In this document: positions 41,513 to 49,977 of the stretch, in pieces | How the letters are laid out: each line of letters opens with the position of its first letter | Numbering within the stretch: position 1 is the stretch's first letter | Assembly: GCA_015069325.1 (NCBI GenBank) | Contig: SVIV01000001.1 | Coordinates: 424,052-488,051 of the forward strand | Length of the DNA stretch: 64,000 nucleotides | Direction of reading: 5' to 3' | From: Clostridiales bacterium | GTDB taxonomy: Bacteria > Bacillota > Clostridia > Christensenellales > UBA1242 | The notes under the pieces: generated by a model | What the model was told of the DNA's origin: nothing | Database searches by the model: none | The model's input: only the letters and a program-made list of their open reading frames with translations | Translations under genes and position numbers: made by a program

Positions 41513-42341
41513 AAATGTCATTTAATGAAGCTGATAAAGGATAAATTAATGATAATGATAAAACTGCTTGTTCATCAAGCAGTTTTGTTTTTCCGCCAAC
41601 TATCGCAACAAAAACAACTACTTTATTAAGTTCTAAATGTCTCACAAGATTCGAAAGTGTTTCTTCATTATTGATAAACAAAAATAATGGCTTAGAATAA
41701 CTCTTATTTTTTTTATCAAACATATTTATAAGTTGATATTTACATTCTGTTTTGCCATCAACACAACTTAAAATCATAAAAACAGCACACACACAAAGAG
41801 ATAGGTTGAAATTTATAAAACAGGAAACTATAAAAGCAATAAACAATACGATAGCAATCATTATATTTAAACAAGTTGCAATATTAATCGCTTTCTTTCG
41901 TGGTAAATATCGCGACATAACTCCTACAAAAATACGTCCGCCATCAAGCGGATAACAAGGCAATAGATTAAATAATCCCAGCACTAACGATTGAAAAACA
42001 AAATCATAAGAATAATTATAAAATGACGGAGCAATCCACCAAAAAGATATACAAATGATGCTTAACACTATATTTACAATAGGTCCAGCTAATGCTATCA
42101 AAAGTTCATCTCGCTGTTCAAACACCTTTTCTTGATAATTTAAACAAACACCATATGGCGCAATGCAAAAGTTTTTCAATCTATATCCCAACTTTTTTGC
42201 CACAACATAATGTCCATATTCGTGAGTCAATACTGTAGCACAAAAAAGAATAAAACTATATAAATTTTGCGTTAATATAAACCAAACAAATAAAATTAAA
42301 AAGGAATAATGAACTTTTTGTTTTAACCTTCGATTATCCAT
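41493..42341 (-). CDS. spoIVFB: SpoIVFB-type M50 intramembrane protease
   Basis: Zinc-binding motif HEYGH (residues 40-44) in a membrane segment, LAGPIVN, and the second active-site motif LLPCYPLDGGRI with D133 define an M50B protease. Residues about 205-282 look like a divergent CBS domain, the arrangement of SpoIVFB, which cleaves pro-SigK; sigK with a pro-sequence lies at 22.9-23.6 kb. The ATG at 42341 has AGGGA upstream. It overlaps a 50-residue membrane ORF that takes the place of spoIVFA. Another M50B homologue is a possible alternative. Confidence 0.78.
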   Translation of the reverse strand: MDNRRLKQKVHYSFLILFVWFILTQNLYSFILFCATVLTHEYGHYVVAKKLGYRLKNFCIAPYGVCLNYQEKVFEQRDELLIALAGPIVNIVLSIICISFWWIAPSFYNYSYDFVFQSLVLGLFNLLPCYPLDGGRIFVGVMSRYLPRKKAINIATCLNIMIAIVLFIAFIVSCFINFNLSLCVCAVFMILSCVDGKTECKYQLINMFDKKNKSYSKPLFLFINNEETLSNLVRHLELNKVVVFVAIVGGKTKLLDEQAVLSLSLIYPLSASLNDIFKQDKE

Positions 42342-42475
42342 AAAATCCCTAAAATAATTTCGGCAATATACATAAAGAGAATTATTGCGCCCAACAATTT
42401 CCTTTTGCTAACTTTGAAATTTACTTTTGCATTACTATAACTATTCCCATAACTTTTTTGTTTATTTAACAGCAT
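42323..42475 (-). CDS. Small single-span membrane ORF upstream of spoIVFB
   Basis: A 50-codon frame (ATG at 42475, TAA at 42325-42323) encodes a basic N-terminus (MLLNKQKSYG..., KVSKRK) and one membrane helix (LLGAIILFMYIAEIILGILW), ending EG. It overlaps the start of spoIVFB by 19 bases in another frame. No ribosome-binding site is seen, but a sigma-E-like promoter ends 5 bases before the ATG. Its position is that of spoIVFA in Bacillus, though it is far shorter and has no peptidase domain. No family is recognised; coding status is inferred from context and the membrane helix. Confidence 0.45.
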   Translation of the reverse strand: MLLNKQKSYGNSYSNAKVNFKVSKRKLLGAIILFMYIAEIILGILWIIEG

Positions 42476-42480
42476 ACTTA

Positions 42481-42508
42481 TAAATATGCAATCTAAAAAA
42501 GATTATGA
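42481..42508 (-). promoter_or_regulatory. Candidate sigma-E-type promoter of the small ORF-spoIVFB pair
   Basis: On the minus strand TCATAAT (42508-42502), 13 bases, CATATTTA (42488-42481), resembling sigma-E (kTCATATT...CATACAnT). The -10 ends 5 bases before the ATG at 42475. Confidence 0.45.
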
Positions 42509-42534
42509 AAAAAGAGTGCGTCTGCACTCTTTTT
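42508..42534 (-). terminator. Terminator at the end of scpB
   Basis: Stem AAAAAGAGTGC / GCACTCTTTTT with a 4-base loop overlapping the scpB stop; T run on the minus strand. Confidence 0.85.
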
Positions 42535-43207
42535 AAATTGCTTCGTCGTCCGCTTCAATAACTTGCAATTCTTCACCTTTTAAATAATCTGGCAATTCTT
42601 CGTTAAATTCAAGTTGAGAAACGTCTCTGAACAGCGTATCACGATCCTGCTCATCTTCTTCAGCACGAATAGTTTTGATTCTTTCAAGCAATTCTTCATA
42701 GTCAGGCAAATCAGAAAGTTCTTTTACATTAAAACGTTTAAGGAAATTTTCTGTTGTGCCAAACATAAGCGGTTTGCCAACTGCATCTTTTCTTCCGACA
42801 ACTTCAATCATATTTTGATCGATAAGAATTTGCACTGCATAATCAGAATTTACCCTTCTGATATCTTCAATCTCAAGTTTAGTGATTGGTTGTTTATAGG
42901 CAACTATCGCAAGAGTTTCAAGTGCCGCCCTTGTCAGCGTTTTTTCTCTAATTGGATTCAAGACTTCACTGATATATGTTGCATAATTGGGATTTGTTGA
43001 AAGCTGAACCTTATTTTTATATTCAATAATATGAACACCCTTATCCATAGAATATTCTTCTTTTAACTGCACAATCGCCTTTTCAATTTCTTTGACTGAA
43101 ACTTCTAATTTTTCTGCCAAAAAGTCCTTTTCAATGCCATCACCAGCAACGAAAAGGATTGAAAGCACAACTTCTTTTAAATTTAAAATAGTTTCAATAT
43201 CTGCCAT
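42533..43207 (-). CDS. scpB: Segregation and condensation protein B
   Basis: ScpB is the winged-helix kite subunit of the SMC complex. The sequence has VLSILFVAGDGIEKDFLAEKL, LTRAALETLAIVAYKQPITK and VNSDYAVQILIDQNMIEVVG, typical of the family. At 224 residues the C-terminal tail is acidic. It follows scpA by 2 bases. Confidence 0.93.
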   Translation of the reverse strand: MADIETILNLKEVVLSILFVAGDGIEKDFLAEKLEVSVKEIEKAIVQLKEEYSMDKGVHIIEYKNKVQLSTNPNYATYISEVLNPIREKTLTRAALETLAIVAYKQPITKLEIEDIRRVNSDYAVQILIDQNMIEVVGRKDAVGKPLMFGTTENFLKRFNVKELSDLPDYEELLERIKTIRAEEDEQDRDTLFRDVSQLEFNEELPDYLKGEELQVIEADDEAI

Positions 43208-43209
43208 AA

Positions 43210-43995
43210 TTAATCCTCATTTGAAATAACGTTTATTTGTTGAAAAATGCCCGTCTGTTCTACTCTGACGTTTTGAAGCTTAAGAAGCTCTAACAAAGCA
43301 AGGAAAACATTAATCATTTCACTTTTTGTCATATCTTCTTGAAATAGTTCGTCAAAAGGAAAACGTTTATGCTCTCTTGCATATCCCCTAATGGAAACAA
43401 TCTTTTCAGCCACAGAAAAACGGTCTTTAACAATCTTCTTAGGTTCTTCCTTTTCCTTTCCTCGTGCTTCCTGCTTAGCAAGAAGTCCAGCAAACGCATC
43501 TAACAGTTTATCAAGCACCATATCTTTAATGATAACTTTTACTTTTTCTGTTTCCTTACCCGGAGCACGATACATTTTATTAATATCTTCAATCTCTCTA
43601 AGACGCTTACCCGTTTCTTTAAACAAATTGTATTCTTGCAAACGTTTCATTAAAAGTTCTTCACTTTCTTCAATTTCAAGTCTTTCTTCACTTTCAACAG
43701 GAAGGAGATGCTTTGATTTGATTTCAATAAGCGTTGCTGCAATAATAATAAACTCACTTGCCCTGTCCATATCAATAGATGAAAGATCTTTCATATATTC
43801 AAGATATTGCTTAGTAATCTCTGAAAGCTGAACAGTCATAATGTCAAGTTTAGCATCTTTTATTAAATGCAATAAAAGGTCAAGTGGGCCTTCAAAGTTG
43901 TCAAGACGAAAACGAACAGAATCGTCAACAAAAGAAAGTTGTTCACCTTCAACTTGTTGCCCGTCTTGCACAGTGATATCCTTTTCTTCTGCCAT
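43210..43995 (-). CDS. scpA: Segregation and condensation protein A
   Basis: ScpA is the kleisin bridging SMC heads. N-terminal FRLDNFEGPLDLLLHLIKDA, KLDIMTVQLSEITKQYLEYM and the EFIIIAATLIEIKSKHLLPV stretch are the family core, with a C-terminal winged helix (EMINVFLALLELLKLQNVRV). The 261-residue length is normal. A promoter lies just upstream. Confidence 0.94.
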   Translation of the reverse strand: MAEEKDITVQDGQQVEGEQLSFVDDSVRFRLDNFEGPLDLLLHLIKDAKLDIMTVQLSEITKQYLEYMKDLSSIDMDRASEFIIIAATLIEIKSKHLLPVESEERLEIEESEELLMKRLQEYNLFKETGKRLREIEDINKMYRAPGKETEKVKVIIKDMVLDKLLDAFAGLLAKQEARGKEKEEPKKIVKDRFSVAEKIVSIRGYAREHKRFPFDELFQEDMTKSEMINVFLALLELLKLQNVRVEQTGIFQQINVISNED

Positions 43996-44026
43996 AATTC
44001 CGCCTTTTATATTGATTTACAAGGAA

Positions 44027-44056
44027 ATTATACACTAAAAACGCGGCAAAAGGCAA
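44027..44056 (-). promoter_or_regulatory. Putative sigma-A promoter of scpAB
   Basis: TTGCCT (44056-44051), 18 bases, TATAAT (44032-44027) on the minus strand. Confidence 0.55.
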
Positions 44057-44076
44057 GCATTTTGAATAGAAAACAA

Positions 44077-44103
44077 AAAAAGCAGGATTAAACCTGCTTT
44101 TAT
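44077..44103 (-). terminator. Terminator after the D,D-carboxypeptidase gene
   Basis: Stem AAAAAGCAGG / CCTGCTTTT with a 6-base loop; T run on the minus strand. Confidence 0.8.
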
Positions 44104-44104
44104 T

Positions 44105-45259
44105 TTACCAGCTAAAAACAATTTTATCGAAATAATCTTTAACCGAAAGCGACTCTATATCCATTTTAATAATAAGGTCAATTTCTTTGATTATGCTACC
44201 ATCTTTAGAAATAATCGCCCTGCCAACTACATCTCCCGCTTTTGTTGGAGCATTTATTTTTTCAGGAAGCGCATAATCAACGTCATACTTTGTTTTTTCT
44301 CCTTTCTTTGCAACTACCTGGTATCCTTCTTTTGCAAATACATCAATATTATCTTGTTTTCCTTTATTAACTTCTATATTTACCACTGGATTTTCAAACG
44401 ACACAACGTCTCGATTTTCAAAGTTTGCAAAACCATAATTGAACAATTTACTGCATTCATTAAACCTTGTTTGGCTGTTTTGAGCACCAATAACGACTGA
44501 GATAAGACGCATATTGTTCCGCTTTGCAGAAGCAGAAAGGCAACAACCGGCTTCATTTGTCGAACCTGTTTTTCCACTATCACAACCATCGTAATATCGA
44601 ACAAGACGATTTGTATTTACTATTTCTGTTTTTCTTCCTGATGGATGAACAATCTCATCAATCCACTTTGTGCTATATTTATGATAAATCTCGTGATTAG
44701 CAACTTCTTTTAATACAATTGTGCAATCTTTAGCACACGAATACTGCTCTGGAGAAGGCAGGCCTGTGCAATTTACATAATGCGTATCGTTCATTCCCAG
44801 TTCCTGAGCTTTTTCGTTCATTTTTGAAACAAATGCTTTCTCGCTGCCGGATATATGCTCAACAAGAGCAACTGATGCGTCATTTGCCGAAGCAATAATG
44901 ACACTTTTTAAAAGTTCCCCCGCGCTATATTCAACATAAGGATCAATAAAAACCTGACTTCCACCCATACCTGAAGCATTTTCACTTGTAGCAACCATAT
45001 CTGTCTCTCTTAAATTGCCACTATCAATTTCATCTAAAGTAAGTAAAATTGTCATCATTTTTACCATACTTGCAATAGGCAGATGCTTGTATGCATCTTT
45101 TTCATAGAGCACGGCGCCTGAAGCATAATCAACAAGGCAAGCACTCTTGCTTGTAATATCAACTTCGCCATCCGCAAAGGTTACTGACCCTATACTCCCA
45201 CAGAATGCTGTAGCAAGTATAAGAAACAACACACAAAATGTAAAAAATCTCTTAAACAT
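44105..45259 (-). CDS. D-alanyl-D-alanine carboxypeptidase (DacF/DacB-like)
   Basis: A serine peptidase that trims peptidoglycan stem peptides. A signal peptide (residues 1-29) is followed by the active-site SxxK at S64-K67 (PIASMVKMMT), SxN at S124-N126 (ASANDAS) and KTG at 230-232 (DSGKTGSTNEAG), then a C-terminal beta domain and an amphipathic end that may bind the membrane. Clostridial homologues often act in sporulation (dacF, dacB), and the SpoIIM-like gene lies 58 bases upstream, but a vegetative role cannot be excluded. Confidence 0.88.
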   Translation of the reverse strand: MFKRFFTFCVLFLILATAFCGSIGSVTFADGEVDITSKSACLVDYASGAVLYEKDAYKHLPIASMVKMMTILLTLDEIDSGNLRETDMVATSENASGMGGSQVFIDPYVEYSAGELLKSVIIASANDASVALVEHISGSEKAFVSKMNEKAQELGMNDTHYVNCTGLPSPEQYSCAKDCTIVLKEVANHEIYHKYSTKWIDEIVHPSGRKTEIVNTNRLVRYYDGCDSGKTGSTNEAGCCLSASAKRNNMRLISVVIGAQNSQTRFNECSKLFNYGFANFENRDVVSFENPVVNIEVNKGKQDNIDVFAKEGYQVVAKKGEKTKYDVDYALPEKINAPTKAGDVVGRAIISKDGSIIKEIDLIIKMDIESLSVKDYFDKIVFSW

Positions 45260-45317
45260 AAAAAATCTCTCCTTTTTGCAAAATAGTTTGCTTAAAAGAA
45301 AAGATTTTATTCATTTA

Positions 45318-45911
45318 TTATACAATCAGAATGACAGTAGGACTAAATATGCTTAATAGCAAACTTTCAAGCAAGCATATTACAAGAAGCACTATAATCG
45401 CAATCACAAACACCTTTACCCTTTGTTTTGTCTTGTCTCCCCCACCACAACAGTTTTCATCTTTATTAAGCCTTAATAATAGGACATGCATTACTGTAAG
45501 AACAGTCAATGCAAACAACTGGCAAGGCAGGACGACCAATATCCCTATTACCACTCCTACAAAGTCATTAGCAATAATGATTAAGGTGAGATAAAGCCCA
45601 AGTAAATATGCCCTATATGCTAGCATAAGCAATGCTATTGGAAAAAGCCATTTGCTAAATCCACAGCAAAAACAGATGATAGCAATCAAAAGCATTGATA
45701 GAAGCCTGCCCCAAAAACTGAAACCAAATTCAAAAAAATTAAAACTCGCATTATAATAAGATGATGTTTTTATTGCTACAATAATCCCTGTAAGTAATGC
45801 AATTACTGCCAAAACAGCAAGGATTATTAATTTAAACTTACTCAACTTCACTATGTCAAAGATAAATCTAAACTGATTTTTGAAATGTCGATTTTTGTTT
45901 TTTGTTGTCAT
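45318..45911 (-). CDS. Putative SpoIIM-like sporulation membrane protein
   Basis: The 197-residue protein has five membrane segments and a cytoplasmic N-terminus. Its pattern (single N-terminal helix, ectodomain with NFFEFGFSFWGRLLSML, multi-helix core with GVVIGILVVLPCQLFALTVL) resembles stage II sporulation protein M (TIGR02831/PF01944), which acts in forespore engulfment. The match is by topology and the VLPxxLF stretch only. A near-perfect sigma-E -10 element, as for spoIIM in Bacillus, strengthens the call. It lacks a ribosome-binding site. Confidence 0.5.
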   Translation of the reverse strand: MTTKNKNRHFKNQFRFIFDIVKLSKFKLIILAVLAVIALLTGIIVAIKTSSYYNASFNFFEFGFSFWGRLLSMLLIAIICFCCGFSKWLFPIALLMLAYRAYLLGLYLTLIIIANDFVGVVIGILVVLPCQLFALTVLTVMHVLLLRLNKDENCCGGGDKTKQRVKVFVIAIIVLLVICLLESLLLSIFSPTVILIV

Positions 45912-45916
45912 AGTTT

Positions 45917-45943
45917 AATGTATGCTGTAAATTAAAAATAAGA
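45917..45943 (-). promoter_or_regulatory. Candidate sigma-E-type promoter of the SpoIIM-like gene
   Basis: On the minus strand CATACATT (45924-45917) is a full match to CATACAnT; TCTTATT lies 12 bases upstream. The -10 ends 5 bases before the ATG at 45911. Confidence 0.55.
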
Positions 45944-45949
45944 ACAAAA

Positions 45950-45968
45950 AAAGGGCTTACGCCCTAAA
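45950..45968 (-). terminator. Terminator of the miaB-mutS-mutL-miaA-ynbB operon
   Basis: Short G+C-rich stem AGGGC / GCCCT with a GTAA tetraloop and a T7 run on the minus strand. Confidence 0.8.
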
Positions 45969-45977
45969 TTTTGCATT

Positions 45978-47195
45978 TTAATATAAATCTATCAATTTCT
46001 CGGCGAACATTTTTACGTGTTCGTAAGTAAGTCCGCCTTGAATGTAAGCAATATATGGTGGACGTATTGGTCCGTCGCAAGAAAGTTCGATTGAACTGCC
46101 ACCTACAAATGTCCCTGCCGCCATAATCACCTTATCCTTATAGCCTGGCATATCCCAAGGCATTGGAAGAACGTGCCCATCTACTGGCGAAACTGTTTGA
46201 ACTGTTTGAACAAATTTTACCAAGTCTTCTTCATTATTAAATACAACCGACTTGACAATATCTTGTGGGATTGTTTTGTTGTCTGGTATAACCATATAAC
46301 CCTTATCTTCCATAATCTGCCCTACAAGCAAACTTCCTTTTAAGCTTTGCGCAACAGTATGAGGAGCCATAAATATGCCTTGATAGAACATTCTATACCC
46401 CATTTCATAAGAGCCAAGTTCTAGTTTCAAAGATGGGTTTGTATAGCGAGTGGCAATTAAATCAAGTGCTTTTTCACTTCCTACAATATATCCACCTGTT
46501 GGGGCGAATCCGCCACCTGCATTTTTGATAAGCGAGCCAACAATTACATCTGCACCAACGTTTGTAGGTTCAACTCGGTCAACAAATTCACCATAGCAGT
46601 TATCAACCACAATAAAAGTATCTTTGCTTAAACGCTTCACTTCTTCAAATATAGGTTTCATATCATATGGCGAAATAGCCTTGCGAGATGAATAACCTTT
46701 TGATCTTTGCACATAAACCATTTTAGGTTTTAATTTCTTCACTGCTTTAAAAATTGCTTCACTATCAAAACTGCCGTCTTCTTTAAGATCAATTTGTTTA
46801 TACTTCACGCCATAATCTTCAAGTGAACTATTGTCTTTACCAAAAAGACTTGATTGGATTGTGTCGTAAGGTATTCCGCTTATTGAAAGCATAAGGTCAT
46901 CTTTTCGTAATAAACCAAATAAAACAGTCGTAATTGCGTGAGTCCCGCAAGTAAGAATTGGTGAAACGATTGCCTTTTCTCCGCCAAAAATTTCAGCGTA
47001 GATTCTAGCAAGATTATCTCTGCCTATATCATCATAGCCATAACCTGTTGTCCCGCTGAAATATTGTGTTGTTACCCTATTATTCTTAAATGCTTCCAAT
47101 ACCTTTTTTTGATTATAAAAAGCAATATCATCAATTCTTTCAAATTGTGATTTAAGTTTAGATTCTTCTTCTTTTAAAGTCATTGTTTGAGCCAT
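45978..47195 (-). CDS. ynbB: Methionine gamma-lyase family PLP enzyme (YnbB/Alu_res)
   Basis: A fold-type I PLP enzyme of the 'aluminium resistance' family (PF06838). Visible: YFSGTTGYGYDDIGRDNLAR, GTHAITTVLFGLLR, FIVVDNCYGEFVDRVEPTNV and the PLP-lysine region GSLIKNAGGGFAPTGGYIVG. Physiological substrate is not established. Its location directly after miaA is conserved in Bacillota. It overlaps the miaA stop by 16 bases. Confidence 0.88.
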   Translation of the reverse strand: MAQTMTLKEEESKLKSQFERIDDIAFYNQKKVLEAFKNNRVTTQYFSGTTGYGYDDIGRDNLARIYAEIFGGEKAIVSPILTCGTHAITTVLFGLLRKDDLMLSISGIPYDTIQSSLFGKDNSSLEDYGVKYKQIDLKEDGSFDSEAIFKAVKKLKPKMVYVQRSKGYSSRKAISPYDMKPIFEEVKRLSKDTFIVVDNCYGEFVDRVEPTNVGADVIVGSLIKNAGGGFAPTGGYIVGSEKALDLIATRYTNPSLKLELGSYEMGYRMFYQGIFMAPHTVAQSLKGSLLVGQIMEDKGYMVIPDNKTIPQDIVKSVVFNNEEDLVKFVQTVQTVSPVDGHVLPMPWDMPGYKDKVIMAAGTFVGGSSIELSCDGPIRPPYIAYIQGGLTYEHVKMFAEKLIDLY

Positions 47196-48079
47196 TCGAT
47201 TATATTCTCCTTTAACTTTTGATAATAATTTTCATCTGTTAAATCCACAGCTTGCACATTTTCCATTCCGCGAAGGAATGTAAGTTGTCTTTTTGCATAA
47301 TGACGAGTGTTTTGTTTTATTTTTTCAGTCATTTCTTCCTTTGTAATTTCCCCTCGAAGATATGGCAAAACTTCCTTATATCCTATAGCGGTCATTGGCT
47401 GGCAGTCGCCATATTTATCATATAACGATTTCACTTCATCAATCAAACCATTTTCAACCATAATATCAAAACGCTTATTTATCCTTGCATACATTTCTTT
47501 GCGTGGCCGAGTTGTCGCAAGAAGTTTAAAATCATATTTACATTCATCTTGCGTCCTTTCTCCACCAAATGTGGCAATTTCAAGCGCACGCACCACACGA
47601 ACTTTATTTTTTACATCAAGTCCTTCCAACAGTTTAGGATTAAGTTGTTTTAATCTTTCTACTGCCATGTCAAGTCCTTGTGTATCAATTAGTGCATCGA
47701 TTTCTTTGCGAAATTCTTCATTTTTTTCTGTTCCGCCAAAGTTGTAACCATTCACTAGGGATTTTACATACAGCCCTGTCCCGCCTGCTATGATTGGAAG
47801 TTTGCCTTTTGCAACTATTTCATTGATAGCATGGTGGGTATATTGCACATATTCTCCTGCAGAAAAACTTTCATTGGGCTGTTTGATATCAATTCCATAA
47901 TGCTTTATTCCCTGCATCTCTTCCTTTGTAACTTTAGCAGAACCTATATCAAAGCCTTTAAATACTTGCACACTGTCTGCTGAAATGATTTCACCATTAA
48001 AATCTTTTGCAAGTTTTATCGCTAGATCGCTTTTACCACAGCCTGTTGCACCTAAAAGAAATATAACCTTATTTTTCAT
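47180..48079 (-). CDS. miaA: tRNA dimethylallyltransferase
   Basis: MiaA makes i6A37 on tRNAs reading UNN codons; MiaB in the same operon then methylthiolates it. P-loop FLLGATGCGKSDLAI, SADSVQVFKGFDIGSAKV, HYGIDIKQPNESFSAGEYV and GGTGLYVKSLVNG are present. Length 299 is normal. It shares one base with mutL. Confidence 0.95.
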   Translation of the reverse strand: MKNKVIFLLGATGCGKSDLAIKLAKDFNGEIISADSVQVFKGFDIGSAKVTKEEMQGIKHYGIDIKQPNESFSAGEYVQYTHHAINEIVAKGKLPIIAGGTGLYVKSLVNGYNFGGTEKNEEFRKEIDALIDTQGLDMAVERLKQLNPKLLEGLDVKNKVRVVRALEIATFGGERTQDECKYDFKLLATTRPRKEMYARINKRFDIMVENGLIDEVKSLYDKYGDCQPMTAIGYKEVLPYLRGEITKEEMTEKIKQNTRHYAKRQLTFLRGMENVQAVDLTDENYYQKLKENIIEWLKQ

Positions 48080-49977
48080 TAAACAATCCTTTTAAACATT
48101 TTCTCAAATTCTGTTTTTGTAATAATAAGTGTGATTGGTCTGCCGTGTGGGCAAAGCATAACGCCCTTTTTTACTTCTTCAACGATATATGCACATTCAT
48201 CTTTACTTATTGTATCTCCCGCTTTGATTGCGTGCTTGCAAGCACTTTGGCAAAGCTTGTTGTAAATAAAATCGCTTGGTTTTCTTTCTAAAGAAGCACT
48301 TTCCTTCGTAAGATCATCTACAAACTTAACAATATCAATGTTGGATAAAATATAAGGAACACTTTTAATTTCGTAATCATAACCGTTTTTATCAATTTCA
48401 AAACCTAATGCCCTAAGATTATCTAAAACCAAATCTAAAGATTGACTTTCCTTTGCCCCAAGCTTAAAAGGAAATGGTGCAAGAAGACTTTGAGACGCAC
48501 TAGTGCCTTCATTTGCGTTTTTGATAAGTTTATCAAACAAAAGCCTTTCGTGTGCCGCGTGCTGATCAATAAAGAAAATAGCTCCGTCATATTCAATTGC
48601 GATATATGTATTAAACACTGTGCCAAGCACCTTCATTTCATCTTTAACACTTGCCTGTAAAAACGATTCAGAAACCGACTCGCGAATATCTTTCATAAAT
48701 TTGGTAGATGGCTGGTCAAGTTCAAATTTGAATGGCTTGTTTGAAGAGCTGTCTTCATTAAAATACGTTTTTAAATCTTCTTCAGAAAGTTTTTTAATTT
48801 CAGTGGCAAGTTTACTTCTCTCTTGTAAAGGATTGTAGTTTATCTCAACTTCTTCTACCCTTTCTTCTAATTGATTATCTATACAAAAGCTTTTCCCGCC
48901 TACAAATTCTTGGATAGGTCTCGTGAAACTTGGATTTTCTTCAACAACTATTTCCTTCTCTTGTGTTATCGGCATTGAAAAACTTTGCACTTCATTAATT
49001 CCCATAAGCGCTTCATCAACCGCACTGCTTACAAGACCATAAATTCTGTTTGGATTGTCAAACTTAACTTCTCTTTTTGATGGGTGAACATTTACATCAA
49101 CACAGTCCATAGGCACTATTATTGACAAAACATATACCGGAAACCTGCCTTTCATTAAAAATGTCGAATAAACATTTGAAATACAGTTTGAAATTAAATA
49201 ATTTTCAACATTTCGCCCATTTACAAAAAGAGTTTGATAAGTGCGATTGGCCTTTGTTATTGAAGGCTTAGTGATGTATCCGCTAACTTTGAATCCATCT
49301 CTTTCAAAATTTACTTCAATTAAGCTGTCATATACTTCTTTGCCATAAATTGAATAAATTGTATCTTTCATACTGCAAGAAGTTGTGTTGTAAATTTGTT
49401 TGCCATCAATGTAATATTGAAATGAAATATGGCTATTGGCAAGCATAAATCTTTCAACAAGCGCAGTGATTTCTGATTCTTCTGTCTTTGGCTTCCTTAA
49501 AAATTTCGCTCGAACAGGAGTATTAAAAAACAAATTACTTACAGAAATTGTAGTTCCGTCTGCCCTTGCTATTTCAGATATAGGGCTAAATTCTCCCCCG
49601 TCAACTCTTATTGAATAGCCTGTCTGCGACTCTTTTGTCTTTGACGACAATCTAACCATTGAAACTGCCGAAATACTTGCAAGGGCTTCGCCGCGGAACC
49701 CTAAACTTGCAATGCATTCAAGATCCTTTTCATTTTGAATTTTGCTTGTGGCATGTGGTAAAAATGCAGTAACAAGGTCATCTTTATCAATTCCACAACC
49801 ATTATCTGAAATTGTGATATTGCTTATACCACCATTTTCAATTTCAACTCTTATTTCAGTTGCACCTGCATCGATACTGTTTTCAACAAGTTCCTTTACG
49901 ATAGACGCCGGTCTTTCAACAACTTCTCCTGCAGATATTTTATTAAATACGCTTGGCGCAAGAACATTTATTTTCAT
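48079..49977 (-). CDS. mutL: DNA mismatch repair protein MutL
   Basis: The N-terminal GHKL ATPase shows IAAGEVV-like SAGEVVERPASIVKELVENS, DNGCGIDKDDL and LGFRGEALASISAV. The C-terminal endonuclease region has DQHAAHERLLFDKL, ACKHAIKAGD and CPHGRP; the DQHAxxER motif implies an active nuclease, as in bacteria without MutH. 632 residues. It overlaps mutS by 4 bases. Confidence 0.96.
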   Translation of the reverse strand: MKINVLAPSVFNKISAGEVVERPASIVKELVENSIDAGATEIRVEIENGGISNITISDNGCGIDKDDLVTAFLPHATSKIQNEKDLECIASLGFRGEALASISAVSMVRLSSKTKESQTGYSIRVDGGEFSPISEIARADGTTISVSNLFFNTPVRAKFLRKPKTEESEITALVERFMLANSHISFQYYIDGKQIYNTTSCSMKDTIYSIYGKEVYDSLIEVNFERDGFKVSGYITKPSITKANRTYQTLFVNGRNVENYLISNCISNVYSTFLMKGRFPVYVLSIIVPMDCVDVNVHPSKREVKFDNPNRIYGLVSSAVDEALMGINEVQSFSMPITQEKEIVVEENPSFTRPIQEFVGGKSFCIDNQLEERVEEVEINYNPLQERSKLATEIKKLSEEDLKTYFNEDSSSNKPFKFELDQPSTKFMKDIRESVSESFLQASVKDEMKVLGTVFNTYIAIEYDGAIFFIDQHAAHERLLFDKLIKNANEGTSASQSLLAPFPFKLGAKESQSLDLVLDNLRALGFEIDKNGYDYEIKSVPYILSNIDIVKFVDDLTKESASLERKPSDFIYNKLCQSACKHAIKAGDTISKDECAYIVEEVKKGVMLCPHGRPITLIITKTEFEKMFKRIV

